From: an uncultured Candidatus Melainabacteria bacterium
GTDB lineage: Bacteria; Cyanobacteriota; Vampirovibrionia; Gastranaerophilales; Gastranaerophilaceae
NCBI GenBank assembly: GCA_934699705.1
Contig: CAKUXD010000014.1
Location: 1 to 42,047, forward strand
Direction of reading: 5' to 3'
Length of the DNA: 42,047 nt
The stretch's first letter is position 1, and every line of letters starts with the position of its first letter. The notes beneath the pieces were generated by a model, which did not search any database, was not told the origin of the DNA, and saw nothing but the letters and a program-made list of their open reading frames with translations. Of this stretch, positions 1-7,410 are shown piece by piece. The position numbers and the translations under genes are program-made.

Positions 1-179
1 GAAGTTCGGGTAGCGAACAGATTGAGCGAACTGCACGAAGTGCAAAAAGCGAAACTCTGTGAGCGTGAAGGAAAATCCAAGAAGCGGATTTTCCGTACGA
101 ACGAAGTTCGGGTAGCGAACAGATTGAGCGAACTGCACGAAGTGCAAAAAGCGAAACTCTGTGAGCGTGAAGGAAAATC
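1..179. repeat. Tandem palindromic repeat, two 77-bp copies with period 102
   Basis: Positions 1-77 recur identically at 103-179; the 25 bases between complete a 102-bp period, and the array probably continues left of the window. The unit is rich in short hairpins: gttcg/cgaac at 4-8 and 14-18, tgcac/gtgca around a GAA loop at 32-44, and ggaaaatcc/ggattttcc at 70-78 and 86-94. Base composition is clearly richer in G+C than the flanks, which suggests a dispersed repeat element rather than ordinary local sequence. Confidence 0.9.
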
Positions 180-189
180 TAATAACTAA
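1..189 (+). CDS. Possible 3' end of a repeat-containing gene (partial)
   Basis: Frame 1 is open from the window edge to TAA at 187-189 and encodes a charged repeat of 34 residues (EVRVANRLSELHEVQKAK and onwards), because the 102-bp DNA period is a multiple of three. The other two plus frames stop inside the repeat, but one minus-strand frame is also open, so openness alone does not prove coding. No start codon lies in the window. A strong terminator follows at 218-243, as expected after a gene. It may be a real gene invaded by the palindromic repeat or simply non-coding repeat DNA. Confidence 0.3.
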   Translation, partial: EVRVANRLSELHEVQKAKLCEREGKSKKRIFRTNEVRVANRLSELHEVQKAKLCEREGKSNN

Positions 190-217
190 ATTTCATAATC
201 ACTCTTATTATAATTAT

Positions 218-243
218 AAGCGCTTTCGAGCGCTTTTTTTTCT
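218..243 (+). terminator. Rho-independent terminator with TTCG tetraloop
   Basis: Seven-base-pair stem aagcgct/agcgctt (218-224 and 229-235) closed by the very stable TTCG loop and followed by a T-run. It ends transcription coming from the left of the window before gltA. Confidence 0.85.
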
Positions 244-251
244 GTAAAAAG

Positions 252-280
252 TTGCACATCTGTTATGTTTAAACTAAGAT
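252..280 (+). promoter_or_regulatory. Candidate sigma-70-type promoter of gltA
   Basis: TTGCAC at 252-257 and TAAGAT at 275-280 are separated by 17 bases, just after the upstream terminator and 31 bases before the gltA start. The -35 match is only partial. Confidence 0.4.
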
Positions 281-311
281 TAAATAAAAAACTTAAAAAT
301 GGAGAAATAAC

Positions 312-1682
312 ATGGCAGTAGAAAGACAAAGACAACACGAACAAGATCCCATGATTAGAAAAACTAACTTTGACGCAGTTGAAAGCAATTTAACAGATGA
401 ACAAGCTAAATTAGAAGCGTCAAGATGTTTAAATTGCAAAAATCCAAGATGTGTTTCAGGGTGTCCAGTAAACATCAACATTCCAGCATTTATTCACGAA
501 ATAAAAGAAGGAAATCTTGAAGGTGCAGGAAACGTAATTAGAGAATCAAGCATGTTACCGTCTGTTTGTGGTCGTGTTTGTCCTCAAGAACGACAATGCG
601 AAGGCAAATGTGTCTTAGGTATCAAGGGCGAAGCCGTTGCAATCGGCGCGTTAGAAAGATATGTTGGCGACGCAACAAAAGCCGTTGAAACAGAAATTAA
701 GCCATCAGGCAAAAAAGTTGCAATCGTAGGTTCGGGTTGTGCAGGTATCACAGCTGCTGCTGATTTAAGGAAAGCTGGACACGAAGTAACCGTATTTGAA
801 GCATTACACGAGCTTGGCGGGGTTTTAAGATATGGTATTCCACCTTTCAGATTACCTCGTACAGTTTTAGATAGAGAACTAGACTCATTAAAAAAAATGG
901 GCGTAAAATTTGAAAAAAATGTTATCGTTGGTAAATCAATCACGCTAAAACAACTTGAAGATGACGGTTATGACGCTATTTTCATCTGTTCAGGCGCAGG
1001 ACTTCCAAAAATGATGGGCATTGCAGGCGAAAACTTGAACGGGGTATATTCAGCAAACGAATTTTTAACTCGTGTAAACTTAATGCACGCAAACGACGAC
1101 AAATATCCGACACCATTAAGAATTGGTAAAAAAGTTGCCGTAATAGGTGGCGGTAATGTAGCGATGGACGCAGCCAGAACAGCTTTAAGAACTGGTTTTG
1201 AAGAAGTTCATATTGTTTACAGACGCACAGAGGCAGAACTTCCTGCAAGAAAAGAAGAAATCCGCCATGCAAAAGAAGAAGGTGTTATTTTCGATTTATT
1301 ACACGCACCAGTAGAAATTCTTGGTGAAGAAGGTTACGTAAAAGGTATGAAATTTGAAAAAATGGTACTTGGCGAACCTGACGAAAGTGGAAGAAGAAGA
1401 CCTATTGGAACTGGCGAATACGTTGTCTTTGACGTTGATAGCGTAATAGTTGCTTTAGGTACAGGTCCAAACCCAATCATACAAAAATCTGCAACTGCTG
1501 AAGGTTTAGACATCGACACCGACAAAAAAGGTTACATCGTTATTGACGGAGAAACTGGTAAGACTTCTATACCAAAAATATACGCAGGTGGCGACGTTGC
1601 ACCGACTGGTCCATCAACAGCCATCAACGCAATGGGCGCAGGCAAAAAAGCAGCTAAGGCTATTAATGAACTTCTTAAATAA
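312..1682 (+). CDS. gltA: NADPH-dependent glutamate synthase small subunit / NfnB-type flavoprotein
   Basis: A 456-residue iron-sulfur flavoprotein of the GltD/NfnB family that moves electrons between NAD(P)H and a partner through FAD. The N-terminus carries two cysteine clusters (C39, C42, C47, C51 and C86, C90, C96, C100) for [4Fe-4S] centres. A first Rossmann motif GSGCAG (140-145) binds FAD and a second, GGGNVAMDAAR (279-289), binds NADPH; the C-terminal GGDVAPTGPS segment completes the FAD site. The start follows GGAGA at 301. Known relatives act either as the glutamate synthase small subunit or as the large subunit of the bifurcating transhydrogenase NfnAB. Neither a GltB-type large subunit nor an NfnA partner is adjacent here, so the physiological partner is undetermined. 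Family assignment is secure. Confidence 0.9.
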   Translation: MAVERQRQHEQDPMIRKTNFDAVESNLTDEQAKLEASRCLNCKNPRCVSGCPVNINIPAFIHEIKEGNLEGAGNVIRESSMLPSVCGRVCPQERQCEGKCVLGIKGEAVAIGALERYVGDATKAVETEIKPSGKKVAIVGSGCAGITAAADLRKAGHEVTVFEALHELGGVLRYGIPPFRLPRTVLDRELDSLKKMGVKFEKNVIVGKSITLKQLEDDGYDAIFICSGAGLPKMMGIAGENLNGVYSANEFLTRVNLMHANDDKYPTPLRIGKKVAVIGGGNVAMDAARTALRTGFEEVHIVYRRTEAELPARKEEIRHAKEEGVIFDLLHAPVEILGEEGYVKGMKFEKMVLGEPDESGRRRPIGTGEYVVFDVDSVIVALGTGPNPIIQKSATAEGLDIDTDKKGYIVIDGETGKTSIPKIYAGGDVAPTGPSTAINAMGAGKKAAKAINELLK

Positions 1683-2532
1683 ATTTTTAATTAGTTTAAT
1701 CACATTTCAACTATTGTGTCTGCCAGCGTTTTGCGCTATTGATATAGACGCGACAGTTGATTATGAAATAAGGCGTAAATACAATCCAAATAAAATTGAG
1801 GAAGATTTACTGCCACCTTTGCCTGACAAATTAAAAAATGATGTAAAATTAACTCCAAAAGATAATTTTGGGCAATCTAATCAAAAAACCTCGCCCAAAA
1901 CAACAAACACAAATACATTAAAAGAGGCTAAAATTCAGCACTCACAAGGGCAAACTATAACCTTAAAACGCGGAACAAAGTTTACTTTAAGAAATACTTC
2001 AGCAATTTCTGATAAAATGAGTGTGGGCGCAAAGGTATATTTTAAATTACCAAAACCTATTAAAACAAAATATTTTTACTTACCTGAAAACACTAGATTT
2101 GTAGGGGTTATAACAGATGTTCACACTCCACAATTAACTGGTAACGGGGGACTTATCGTAATTAGAATAGAAAAAGTTATAATAAACGGTAAAACTCAAG
2201 AAATTTCAGGAAAAATTACAAAAGCAAATTACAAAAAAATCTTCTTTAACAATATAAAAGGGAAACGAAAATTCTGGGCAAACCTTGTATTATCAATAAC
2301 CCCAGGGAAAAATTTTAATAACAAAACCTGGAAAGTTACTAAAAAACTTGCAAATGACGGTATAACCATTATATTTAGCCCATTTACAATGGTTGGTGGA
2401 TTATTTGTCTTTGGAGTAAACATTATGGCATCGCCAGTTATAGCAATATTTTCAAAAGGAAGTTCTATCTCACTACCAGCAGATACCGCCTTCCAGATAA
2501 AATTAACAGAAGATATAACAATATACAACTAA
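1666..2532 (+). CDS. Conserved secreted protein of unknown function
   Basis: A 288-residue protein that I cannot assign to a named family. I start it at ATG 1666, inside the last codons of gltA, because this places AAGG six bases upstream and gives a clean signal peptide (MNFLNKFLISLITFQLLCLP, cleavage probably after AFC-A). Residues of about 20-110 are polar and probably disordered. A folded part follows, with the stretches LPKPIKTKYFYLPENTRF and GNGGLIVIRIEKV that look like beta strands, and a basic patch KGKRKFW. Near the C-terminus is a hydrophobic glycine-rich segment (about 245-275) that might associate with a membrane. The 17-base overlap with gltA suggests co-translation. A longer frame opens upstream at 1543 but lies within gltA and is not credible. 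Confidence 0.7.
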   Translation: MNFLNKFLISLITFQLLCLPAFCAIDIDATVDYEIRRKYNPNKIEEDLLPPLPDKLKNDVKLTPKDNFGQSNQKTSPKTTNTNTLKEAKIQHSQGQTITLKRGTKFTLRNTSAISDKMSVGAKVYFKLPKPIKTKYFYLPENTRFVGVITDVHTPQLTGNGGLIVIRIEKVIINGKTQEISGKITKANYKKIFFNNIKGKRKFWANLVLSITPGKNFNNKTWKVTKKLANDGITIIFSPFTMVGGLFVFGVNIMASPVIAIFSKGSSISLPADTAFQIKLTEDITIYN

Positions 2533-2544
2533 AAGGAGATATTT

Positions 2545-4029
2545 ATGATACTTGAATTACTTGCAGCATCTATGATTAACGCAGATTTCAATTTAATTGC
2601 ACAAGCAAACGACAAGCAAACTAAGGTTGTTGCTGAAAAAAGCACACAAAAACCAGCTATAAATACTAAATTCCCAATGACACAAGCCTTTGTATTACCA
2701 GAAGACAACAATACAAAATTATATAATTTTGTTGAAGTAGCAAATAAATTTCAATACCTTACAGAGCCGGTTATAAAAGACTTTTCTGCTAGAAAAAATG
2801 ACACAAAACAATTTTTAAAATGGGTTGACCTTCCAACAGAACAACTTGCCAAAAAGGGTTATAAATCGCATTTAGACGAAATTTATGAACAAGCAAATTC
2901 TCTTAAAAACCGCAAAGGTGATATTGAAAGACCGCTTGTCGTACTTGGAATTGGCGGTTCTAAACATACCGCTGAATTTTTATTAAACATGAACGGCGTT
3001 GGCAACAAAGGAAAAGTTTATTTTTATTCTGATATTGACCCAATAAGTTACGAAAACTTCTTGAAAGAAGTTAACCGCCCTATCAACGAATTAAACTTCC
3101 TTGTTGTATCTAAATCTGGAACAACTTTTGAAACAAAAGACGGATTTACAAGATTTGAAAACGCATTGATTGAACATTACAAAAAACAAGGTTTAGCAGA
3201 TGATGTAGCCATCAAAGCTGCACAAAGCCATTTTGCAATTTGTACAGACAAAACTCCGAATGCAAAAAATTTACGTGGCAAAATCGGTTTAAAAAACGGC
3301 AAAGATAACAATTACATTAAAGAATTATACATACACGACGGTGTTGGCGGTCGTTTCAGCATGTTTGATGACGCAGGATTGTTTAGTATTGCCTACGCTG
3401 GCGTACCAAAATCAAACGCAATTAGAATTTTAAAAAGCGCTGAAAACATGTCAAAACTATGTTTAAATAAAAATATTCAAGAAAATCCTGCAATGCAAAG
3501 TGCAGTATTTAACATTTATACAGAGGTTTTTGGATTTAAATTCAAACAACAACAATACTTTGGACACATTTTTGAAGGTGGCGGAGAAAATTGGATAAAA
3601 CAACTTTATTTAGAATCATTAAAAGATTTTGATTTTGCAGCAACTAAAGCTCCCGACAGTATGCATTATGCGTCAGAAGGACTTTTCTATCCAGCAAACA
3701 GGGATAAATACCACGTTGTAATGACAGTTATGACACCAAATATTTCTGAAAATTACAAAAAATATATTTCTGCAATTTTAGTTTCATACGCTGAAAAATC
3801 ACCTGTTGCCCTAGAAGTTCTTGATGTGGAAAACAATGCAATAAAGCCAGAAGCAATAGGTGAATATGTTCAAGCAAAACACTTTGAAATTGTCTATACA
3901 GGTATGTTAAGACGACAAATTAAAATGTCGAAGAATGAAAGATTACCTGAAATTTTACAACCAAATGTAGAAGTTTATAAAAACAAATTCAAACCAAATA
4001 GTCCTTATGAACTTGCTCCAGGAAAATAA
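2545..4029 (+). CDS. pgi: Glucose-6-phosphate isomerase
   Basis: Interconverts glucose-6-phosphate and fructose-6-phosphate in cytosolic glycolysis and gluconeogenesis. The 494-residue protein has both SIS-fold phosphosugar signatures: GIGGS at 135-139 and SKSGTTFET at 189-197, the phosphate-binding loop. GGRFSMFDDAGLF and the downstream NWIKQLYLES segment correspond to conserved catalytic-domain regions. The start follows AAGGAG at 2533-2538. The first 40 or so residues are an unusual, low-complexity extension compared with typical bacterial enzymes; an internal ATG at codon 45 is an alternative start but lacks the strong ribosome site. Lies 12 bases after the secreted-protein gene, probably in the same transcript, and ends before the hairpin at 4051-4089. 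Confidence 0.9.
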   Translation: MILELLAASMINADFNLIAQANDKQTKVVAEKSTQKPAINTKFPMTQAFVLPEDNNTKLYNFVEVANKFQYLTEPVIKDFSARKNDTKQFLKWVDLPTEQLAKKGYKSHLDEIYEQANSLKNRKGDIERPLVVLGIGGSKHTAEFLLNMNGVGNKGKVYFYSDIDPISYENFLKEVNRPINELNFLVVSKSGTTFETKDGFTRFENALIEHYKKQGLADDVAIKAAQSHFAICTDKTPNAKNLRGKIGLKNGKDNNYIKELYIHDGVGGRFSMFDDAGLFSIAYAGVPKSNAIRILKSAENMSKLCLNKNIQENPAMQSAVFNIYTEVFGFKFKQQQYFGHIFEGGGENWIKQLYLESLKDFDFAATKAPDSMHYASEGLFYPANRDKYHVVMTVMTPNISENYKKYISAILVSYAEKSPVALEVLDVENNAIKPEAIGEYVQAKHFEIVYTGMLRRQIKMSKNERLPEILQPNVEVYKNKFKPNSPYELAPGK

Positions 4030-4050
4030 CTTATAGATTTATAAAATTGT

Positions 4051-4089
4051 TCGTGCTATTCTTAACCTATGGATAGCACGATTTTTTTT
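4051..4089 (+). terminator. Terminator-like hairpin containing the next gene's start codon in its loop
   Basis: tcgtgctat (4051-4059) pairs with atagcacga (4073-4081) to give a perfect 9-bp stem with a 13-base loop, followed by eight T. This is a good pgi terminator, but the ATG at 4069 of the transporter gene sits in the loop and its first codons form the 3' arm and T-run. See findings. Confidence 0.75.
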
Positions 4090-5379
4090 AATCCAGTAAT
4101 AATCTCTGTAATTTTACTTTGTATATTATGTTTATGCAAAGTAAATGTGTTACTCTCAATTATGATTTCAGCTATCGTTGCAGGCTTAACGGCAAAAATA
4201 AATATCACCGAAATTATGAATACATTTATTTCAGGAATGGGTGATAACTCAGAAACGGCGCTTAGTTACATTCTATTAGGCGCTTTTGCAGCTGCAATGA
4301 CTCAAACAGGTCTGGCATCTGTACTTGCTAAAAAAATCAGCAAGATAATAAAGAATAATGCATTTATCTTATTATCAATCTTAACAGGTATTGCTATACT
4401 TTCACAAAACTTAATTCCAGTCCACATAGCGTTTATACCAATTTTAATTCCGCCATTATTAAATATAATGAACACTTTAAAAATTGACCGCCGAGCAGTT
4501 GCTTGTGCCTTGGCTTTCGGTTTAAAAATGCCCTATATAGTTATACCAGCAGGTTTTGGGCTTATTTTTCAGGGCTTAATCGCTGATAATATAGTTCTTA
4601 ATGGCATGGAAGTTGCAAAAAATGATATTTGGAAATCAACTTGGATTTTAGGACTAGGAATGTTTGTAGGCTTATTAGTCGCAATATTCGTATCTTATAG
4701 AAAACCTCGCGAATACAAAACCATAGAAACAAATAACCAAAATGAAGAACAAAATTTACATTTTACAAAAGATCACTACATCACACTTTTTGCCGCATTT
4801 GTAACTTTAATTATACAAATAACCACAAAATCTTTGCCTTTAGGCGCTTTAATTGGTCTTGGAATAATTTTTGGCACAGGAACTATTTCACATCACAAAA
4901 TGGATAAACTTATGGACGAAGGAATTGGGCTAATGGGTTATATTGCTTTTGTTATGCTTGTTGCCGCAGGTTTTGCAGCAGTTTTGAAAACAACTGGCGG
5001 AATTGATAGCTTTGTAAGTTCAATTATGGCGATACTTCCAGCCAATAAAATTATTGCATCATTATTTATTCTTTTAACAGGATTATTTATAACAATCGGC
5101 ATTGGGACTTCCTTTGGTACAATTCCTATTCTTGGGGTTCTTTTTGTACCAATTTGCATAAATTTGAATTTTAATCCAGCACAAACAATCGCATTAATCG
5201 CGGCGGCGGCGGCTTTAGGCGATGCTGGCTCTCCTGCGTCTGACACAACACTTGGACCAACCGCTGGATTAAACGCCGACGGACAACACAACCACATTTG
5301 GGATACATGTGTGCCAACTTTCTTACATTACAACATCGCATTAATCATTTTTGCACTAATCGCAGTTGCAATTTTTTAA
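4069..5379 (+). CDS. YuiF-like Na+/H+ antiporter family membrane transporter
   Basis: A 436-residue integral membrane protein with about 11-12 hydrophobic segments, of the NhaC/ArsB-like ion-transporter superfamily and closest by eye to YuiF-type proteins. The diagnostic C-terminal segment GDAGSPASDTTLGPTAGLNA, followed by an HNHIWDTCVPT motif, is present, as is an N-terminal region resembling the family's own N-terminal domain. A soluble charged loop (about residues 215-235) divides the protein in half. The substrate could be Na+/H+ or an organic solute such as an amino acid; sequence alone does not decide. No ribosome site precedes ATG 4069. The start lies within the terminator-like hairpin, and the sequence TGCTATTCT at 4053-4061 resembles an extended -10 box placed to yield a leaderless message. 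The exact start is therefore uncertain. Confidence 0.8.
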   Translation: MDSTIFFNPVIISVILLCILCLCKVNVLLSIMISAIVAGLTAKINITEIMNTFISGMGDNSETALSYILLGAFAAAMTQTGLASVLAKKISKIIKNNAFILLSILTGIAILSQNLIPVHIAFIPILIPPLLNIMNTLKIDRRAVACALAFGLKMPYIVIPAGFGLIFQGLIADNIVLNGMEVAKNDIWKSTWILGLGMFVGLLVAIFVSYRKPREYKTIETNNQNEEQNLHFTKDHYITLFAAFVTLIIQITTKSLPLGALIGLGIIFGTGTISHHKMDKLMDEGIGLMGYIAFVMLVAAGFAAVLKTTGGIDSFVSSIMAILPANKIIASLFILLTGLFITIGIGTSFGTIPILGVLFVPICINLNFNPAQTIALIAAAAALGDAGSPASDTTLGPTAGLNADGQHNHIWDTCVPTFLHYNIALIIFALIAVAIF

Positions 5380-5459
5380 AATAATTTTAAAACGTATATT
5401 CATAGAAAAATTTATTTTTTGAAAAGTTATTATACTTATATAACAATATAAGGACATCT

Positions 5460-5666
5460 ATGAATAAAATTTCCTACAATTTTACAAATCGAGAAATTGA
5501 TATTTTAAAACAAATTATTCTTGGTAAAAACAATCGAGAAATTGCAAAAACTCTCTCTGTTAGCATTCATACAGTTAAATTCTATGTAAGCTCTATATTA
5601 TACAAAATGGCGGTAAGTACCCGAATTGAAGCCGCCGTTAAGGCAGTACGCGAAAGACTAATATAA
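5460..5666 (+). CDS. Stand-alone LuxR/GerE-type helix-turn-helix protein
   Basis: A 68-residue protein made entirely of one LuxR-family DNA-binding domain. FTNREIDILKQIILGKNNRE, then IAKTLSVSIHTVKFYVSSI, then YKMAVSTRIEAAVKA match the usual order: helix 7 to 8, recognition helix, dimerisation helix. There is no receiver or ligand-binding domain, so any control must come through abundance or a partner. TAAGGA lies at 5450-5455, before the ATG. Members of this size (GerE-like) regulate as dimers. The target is not evident; the nearest candidates are the flanking transporter and the envelope cluster on the other strand. Confidence 0.8.
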   Translation: MNKISYNFTNREIDILKQIILGKNNREIAKTLSVSIHTVKFYVSSILYKMAVSTRIEAAVKAVRERLI

Positions 5667-5707
5667 AATTATACGATTAGGTAATTGCTTAAACTGTTAA
5701 ATAGTCG

Positions 5708-5779
5708 TTTAATATAATTAAATCTTTTTCATACTTCCAGCTATTCTTAATGAGTCTTTCCTAAAGGCTCTTTTTTTTT
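5708..5779 (+). ncRNA. Candidate small RNA element, copy A
   Basis: A 72-bp stretch that recurs at 32521-32592 with one difference (C at 5761, T at 32574). It contains a perfect TATAAT (5713-5718), about 35 bases of leader, and then a terminator: gagtcttt/aaaggctc with one G-U pair (5752-5769 region) followed by nine T. If TATAAT is a -10 box, the transcript would be about 55 nt. The -35 region is not conserved between the copies. It lies between convergent genes. An alternative is a duplicated terminator module without its own promoter. Confidence 0.5.
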
Positions 5780-5797
5780 GCTAAAATGTTATATAAA

Positions 5798-5829
5798 AAG
5801 TCGCGCGGGGATAAATCCTCGCGCGACTT
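5798..5829. terminator. Bidirectional terminator hairpin
   Basis: A 14-bp stem (aagtcgcgcgggga with tcctcgcgcgactt, one G-U pair) and TAAA loop, with T-rich sequence after it on both strands. It sits just past the end of the minus-strand YtxH gene and downstream of the copy-A element. Confidence 0.8.
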
Positions 5830-5851
5830 ATAATTTTTTTGAAATATTTAA

Positions 5852-6121
5852 TTAAGATTTAAACATTTCTTTTTTTTCGTTAATGAAATCTTGGATATTA
5901 CCCATAATTTCATCACCCTTTTTTTGTAATTCAGAAACAACAGTTTCAGCTTTATCCTGAATATTTTTTACTTTTTCATCAGTTTTTTCTAAAACTTCTT
6001 TTGCTGTATCTGATAACATTTCACGAGTTTCTTCACCTGATTTTGGCGCTAACAAAATACCTGTAATAGCACCTAGAGCTGCACCAATCGTGAAACCTGC
6101 TAAAAATTTTCCTACTGACAT
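5852..6121 (-). CDS. YtxH-domain small membrane protein
   Basis: An 89-residue protein with the YtxH layout: a short N-terminus, a glycine-rich hydrophobic helix (FLAGFTIGAALGAITGILLA, about 6-25), the PKSGEETR turn typical of the family, and a long amphipathic, lysine/glutamate-rich tail predicted as coiled coil. GGAGAT precedes the ATG. In other bacteria such proteins are often general-stress or envelope-associated, with no defined molecular activity. It ends the minus-strand cluster that also holds a second YtxH-like gene and a DUF948-like gene. The three proteins share the same one-helix-plus-coil design, which suggests that they act together at the inner membrane. Confidence 0.8.
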   Translation of the reverse strand: MSVGKFLAGFTIGAALGAITGILLAPKSGEETREMLSDTAKEVLEKTDEKVKNIQDKAETVVSELQKKGDEIMGNIQDFINEKKEMFKS

Positions 6122-6190
6122 AATAATTATCTCCTTTACTATTTTTATTTTATACTAAATATTCAAAAAAACATTACCTAAACAGGCGGT

Positions 6191-6568
6191 TTATTTTGAA
6201 AACATCTTCATTACTGTTGTAAAGCCTTTAAACAAACCTTTTGCCAAAGAGCCTGAAACAACTTTTAATTTTGATAAAGTTGCAGAACTTAAACCAAATG
6301 CACCTTCCATAGCATCTTTCATTTTATCAATGCCTTTATCGGTTGATTTCATAAAATCGTTTAATGTATGAAGTGATTCGTTTAATTCGCGCATTGTAGG
6401 GCGCAATTCATTTCTTACTACTGTTGTTGTTTCGTCAACGTTTTGAGCTAATTTTGACAAATCAACAATTAACTTAATCAAAAATCCACCAACAACAACC
6501 AACATAATACCAGTTGCTATTGCCAAAAATGCTATTCCATTGTTTAAAAGTATTTGAGATGTTTCCAT
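6191..6568 (-). CDS. DUF948-like membrane-anchored coiled-coil protein
   Basis: A 125-residue protein: short N-terminus, one transmembrane helix (about 11-33, AIATGIMLVVVGGFLIKLIV), then heptad-rich sequence (LSKLAQNVDETTTVVRNELR and on) ending in a basic, glycine-containing tail. This matches DUF948-type proteins, which commonly occur beside YtxH genes in other phyla. Function is unknown; chemotaxis-receptor-like coiled coils have been noted for the family. It lies 15 bases downstream of the cysteine-containing YtxH-like gene and 69 bases upstream of the second one, consistent with one transcript. Confidence 0.7.
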   Translation of the reverse strand: METSQILLNNGIAFLAIATGIMLVVVGGFLIKLIVDLSKLAQNVDETTTVVRNELRPTMRELNESLHTLNDFMKSTDKGIDKMKDAMEGAFGLSSATLSKLKVVSGSLAKGLFKGFTTVMKMFSK

Positions 6569-6583
6569 ATTTTATTCCTTTTT

Positions 6584-6901
6584 CTAATTAATATCGTAAT
6601 CTACGTCTGATTCTTCTAATTTTTTGGCTTTTTCAAGTTTTTCAGATTGCAATGATGATTTAATTTTTTTAAATTGATTTTCAAGTTTATATCTAACCAA
6701 ATCAATTGCTTCAAATGCTTGTTTTTTAGCCTCTTTAACTCTTGGCGCTTGCGTTTCAATTAAATTTTCTATTGTACATTTAACATCACAACAAGAGTCT
6801 TCACCCTTTTTAGGTGCTAATAAAACGCCAGCGACAACACCGCCAACAACACCTATTAAAATACCTAAGCCAAATCCGACTGAATCATTTTCTTTACACA
6901 T
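6584..6901 (-). CDS. YtxH-like membrane protein with a cysteine-rich turn
   Basis: A 105-residue protein with a glycine-rich transmembrane helix (about 8-28, VGFGLGILIGVVGGVVAGVL), the LAPKKGED turn of YtxH proteins, and a long charged helix. Unlike its neighbour at 5852-6121, it carries cysteines directly after the turn (SCCDVKC) and one near the N-terminus, so a disulfide or metal site at the membrane surface is possible. Cluster context: upstream is a small membrane protein, downstream the DUF948-like gene. Confidence 0.7.
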   Translation of the reverse strand: MCKENDSVGFGLGILIGVVGGVVAGVLLAPKKGEDSCCDVKCTIENLIETQAPRVKEAKKQAFEAIDLVRYKLENQFKKIKSSLQSEKLEKAKKLEESDVDYDIN

Positions 6902-6961
6902 TTTAAAACCTCTACTTTCTTATAATGCCAATTGTAACATGCTTATTCTTAACATACAAGA

Positions 6962-7327
6962 CTACGCAAAACAATCAGCCCTTAGAGTATCATACAGCAC
7001 TAATAAAAATTCTACAAATAAAACTTTATTTTTATGTTTTGTTTTTTTGAAAAAGAACAAGGATACCGTCAATAATGCCCATTTAAGCATTGAGCGCATA
7101 AATTGTTGTCTTTTTCTTTCAAACTCTTGTTTTTTAGCTTTAATTCTTAATTTTGACTTATTCGCCATATCATAAATTGCTCTTAACTTGAATTTTAGAG
7201 TATGACGATTTACTCTTAAATTTTCAGAAATCGAATTAATTTTTTTATCAAAGTGCATTATTGCACAACAAACTATCGTTGCCAATAAAAGTTCAAGTAT
7301 AAAAAACATTACAATAATATAAATCAT
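6962..7327 (-). CDS. Small membrane protein of unknown function
   Basis: A 121-residue protein with an N-terminal transmembrane helix (about 1-25), a basic, helical middle (about 30-90, rich in K and R) and a second hydrophobic stretch (about 82-95) before a basic tail. No family recognised. It is the first gene of the minus-strand cluster and diverges from murT. GAAGAAATTTAGAA before the ATG gives only a weak ribosome site. A 78-codon plus-strand frame overlaps it (6939-7175), but the minus frame is longer and collinear with the cluster. Confidence 0.55.
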   Translation of the reverse strand: MIYIIVMFFILELLLATIVCCAIMHFDKKINSISENLRVNRHTLKFKLRAIYDMANKSKLRIKAKKQEFERKRQQFMRSMLKWALLTVSLFFFKKTKHKNKVLFVEFLLVLYDTLRADCFA

Positions 7328-7410
7328 TTCTAAATTTCTTCTTTTGTATTATTATTATAATTATTATACAGTAATTTAAAAAAAAAGAGAATACCCAGAA
7401 AGAATTATTT

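Noticed and set aside
1..179. CRISPR array
   Set aside because: The repeat is 77 bp with a 25-base connecting sequence that forms part of its own palindromes; only two copies, no spacer variety, no cas genes.
1543..1665. Upstream extension of the secreted-protein gene inside gltA
   Set aside because: It would hide the signal peptide and is simply the other frame of gltA; ATG 1666 has a ribosome site.
6939..7175. 78-codon plus-strand open frame
   Set aside because: Overlaps the 121-residue minus-strand gene that is longer and in line with the operon; no ribosome site.
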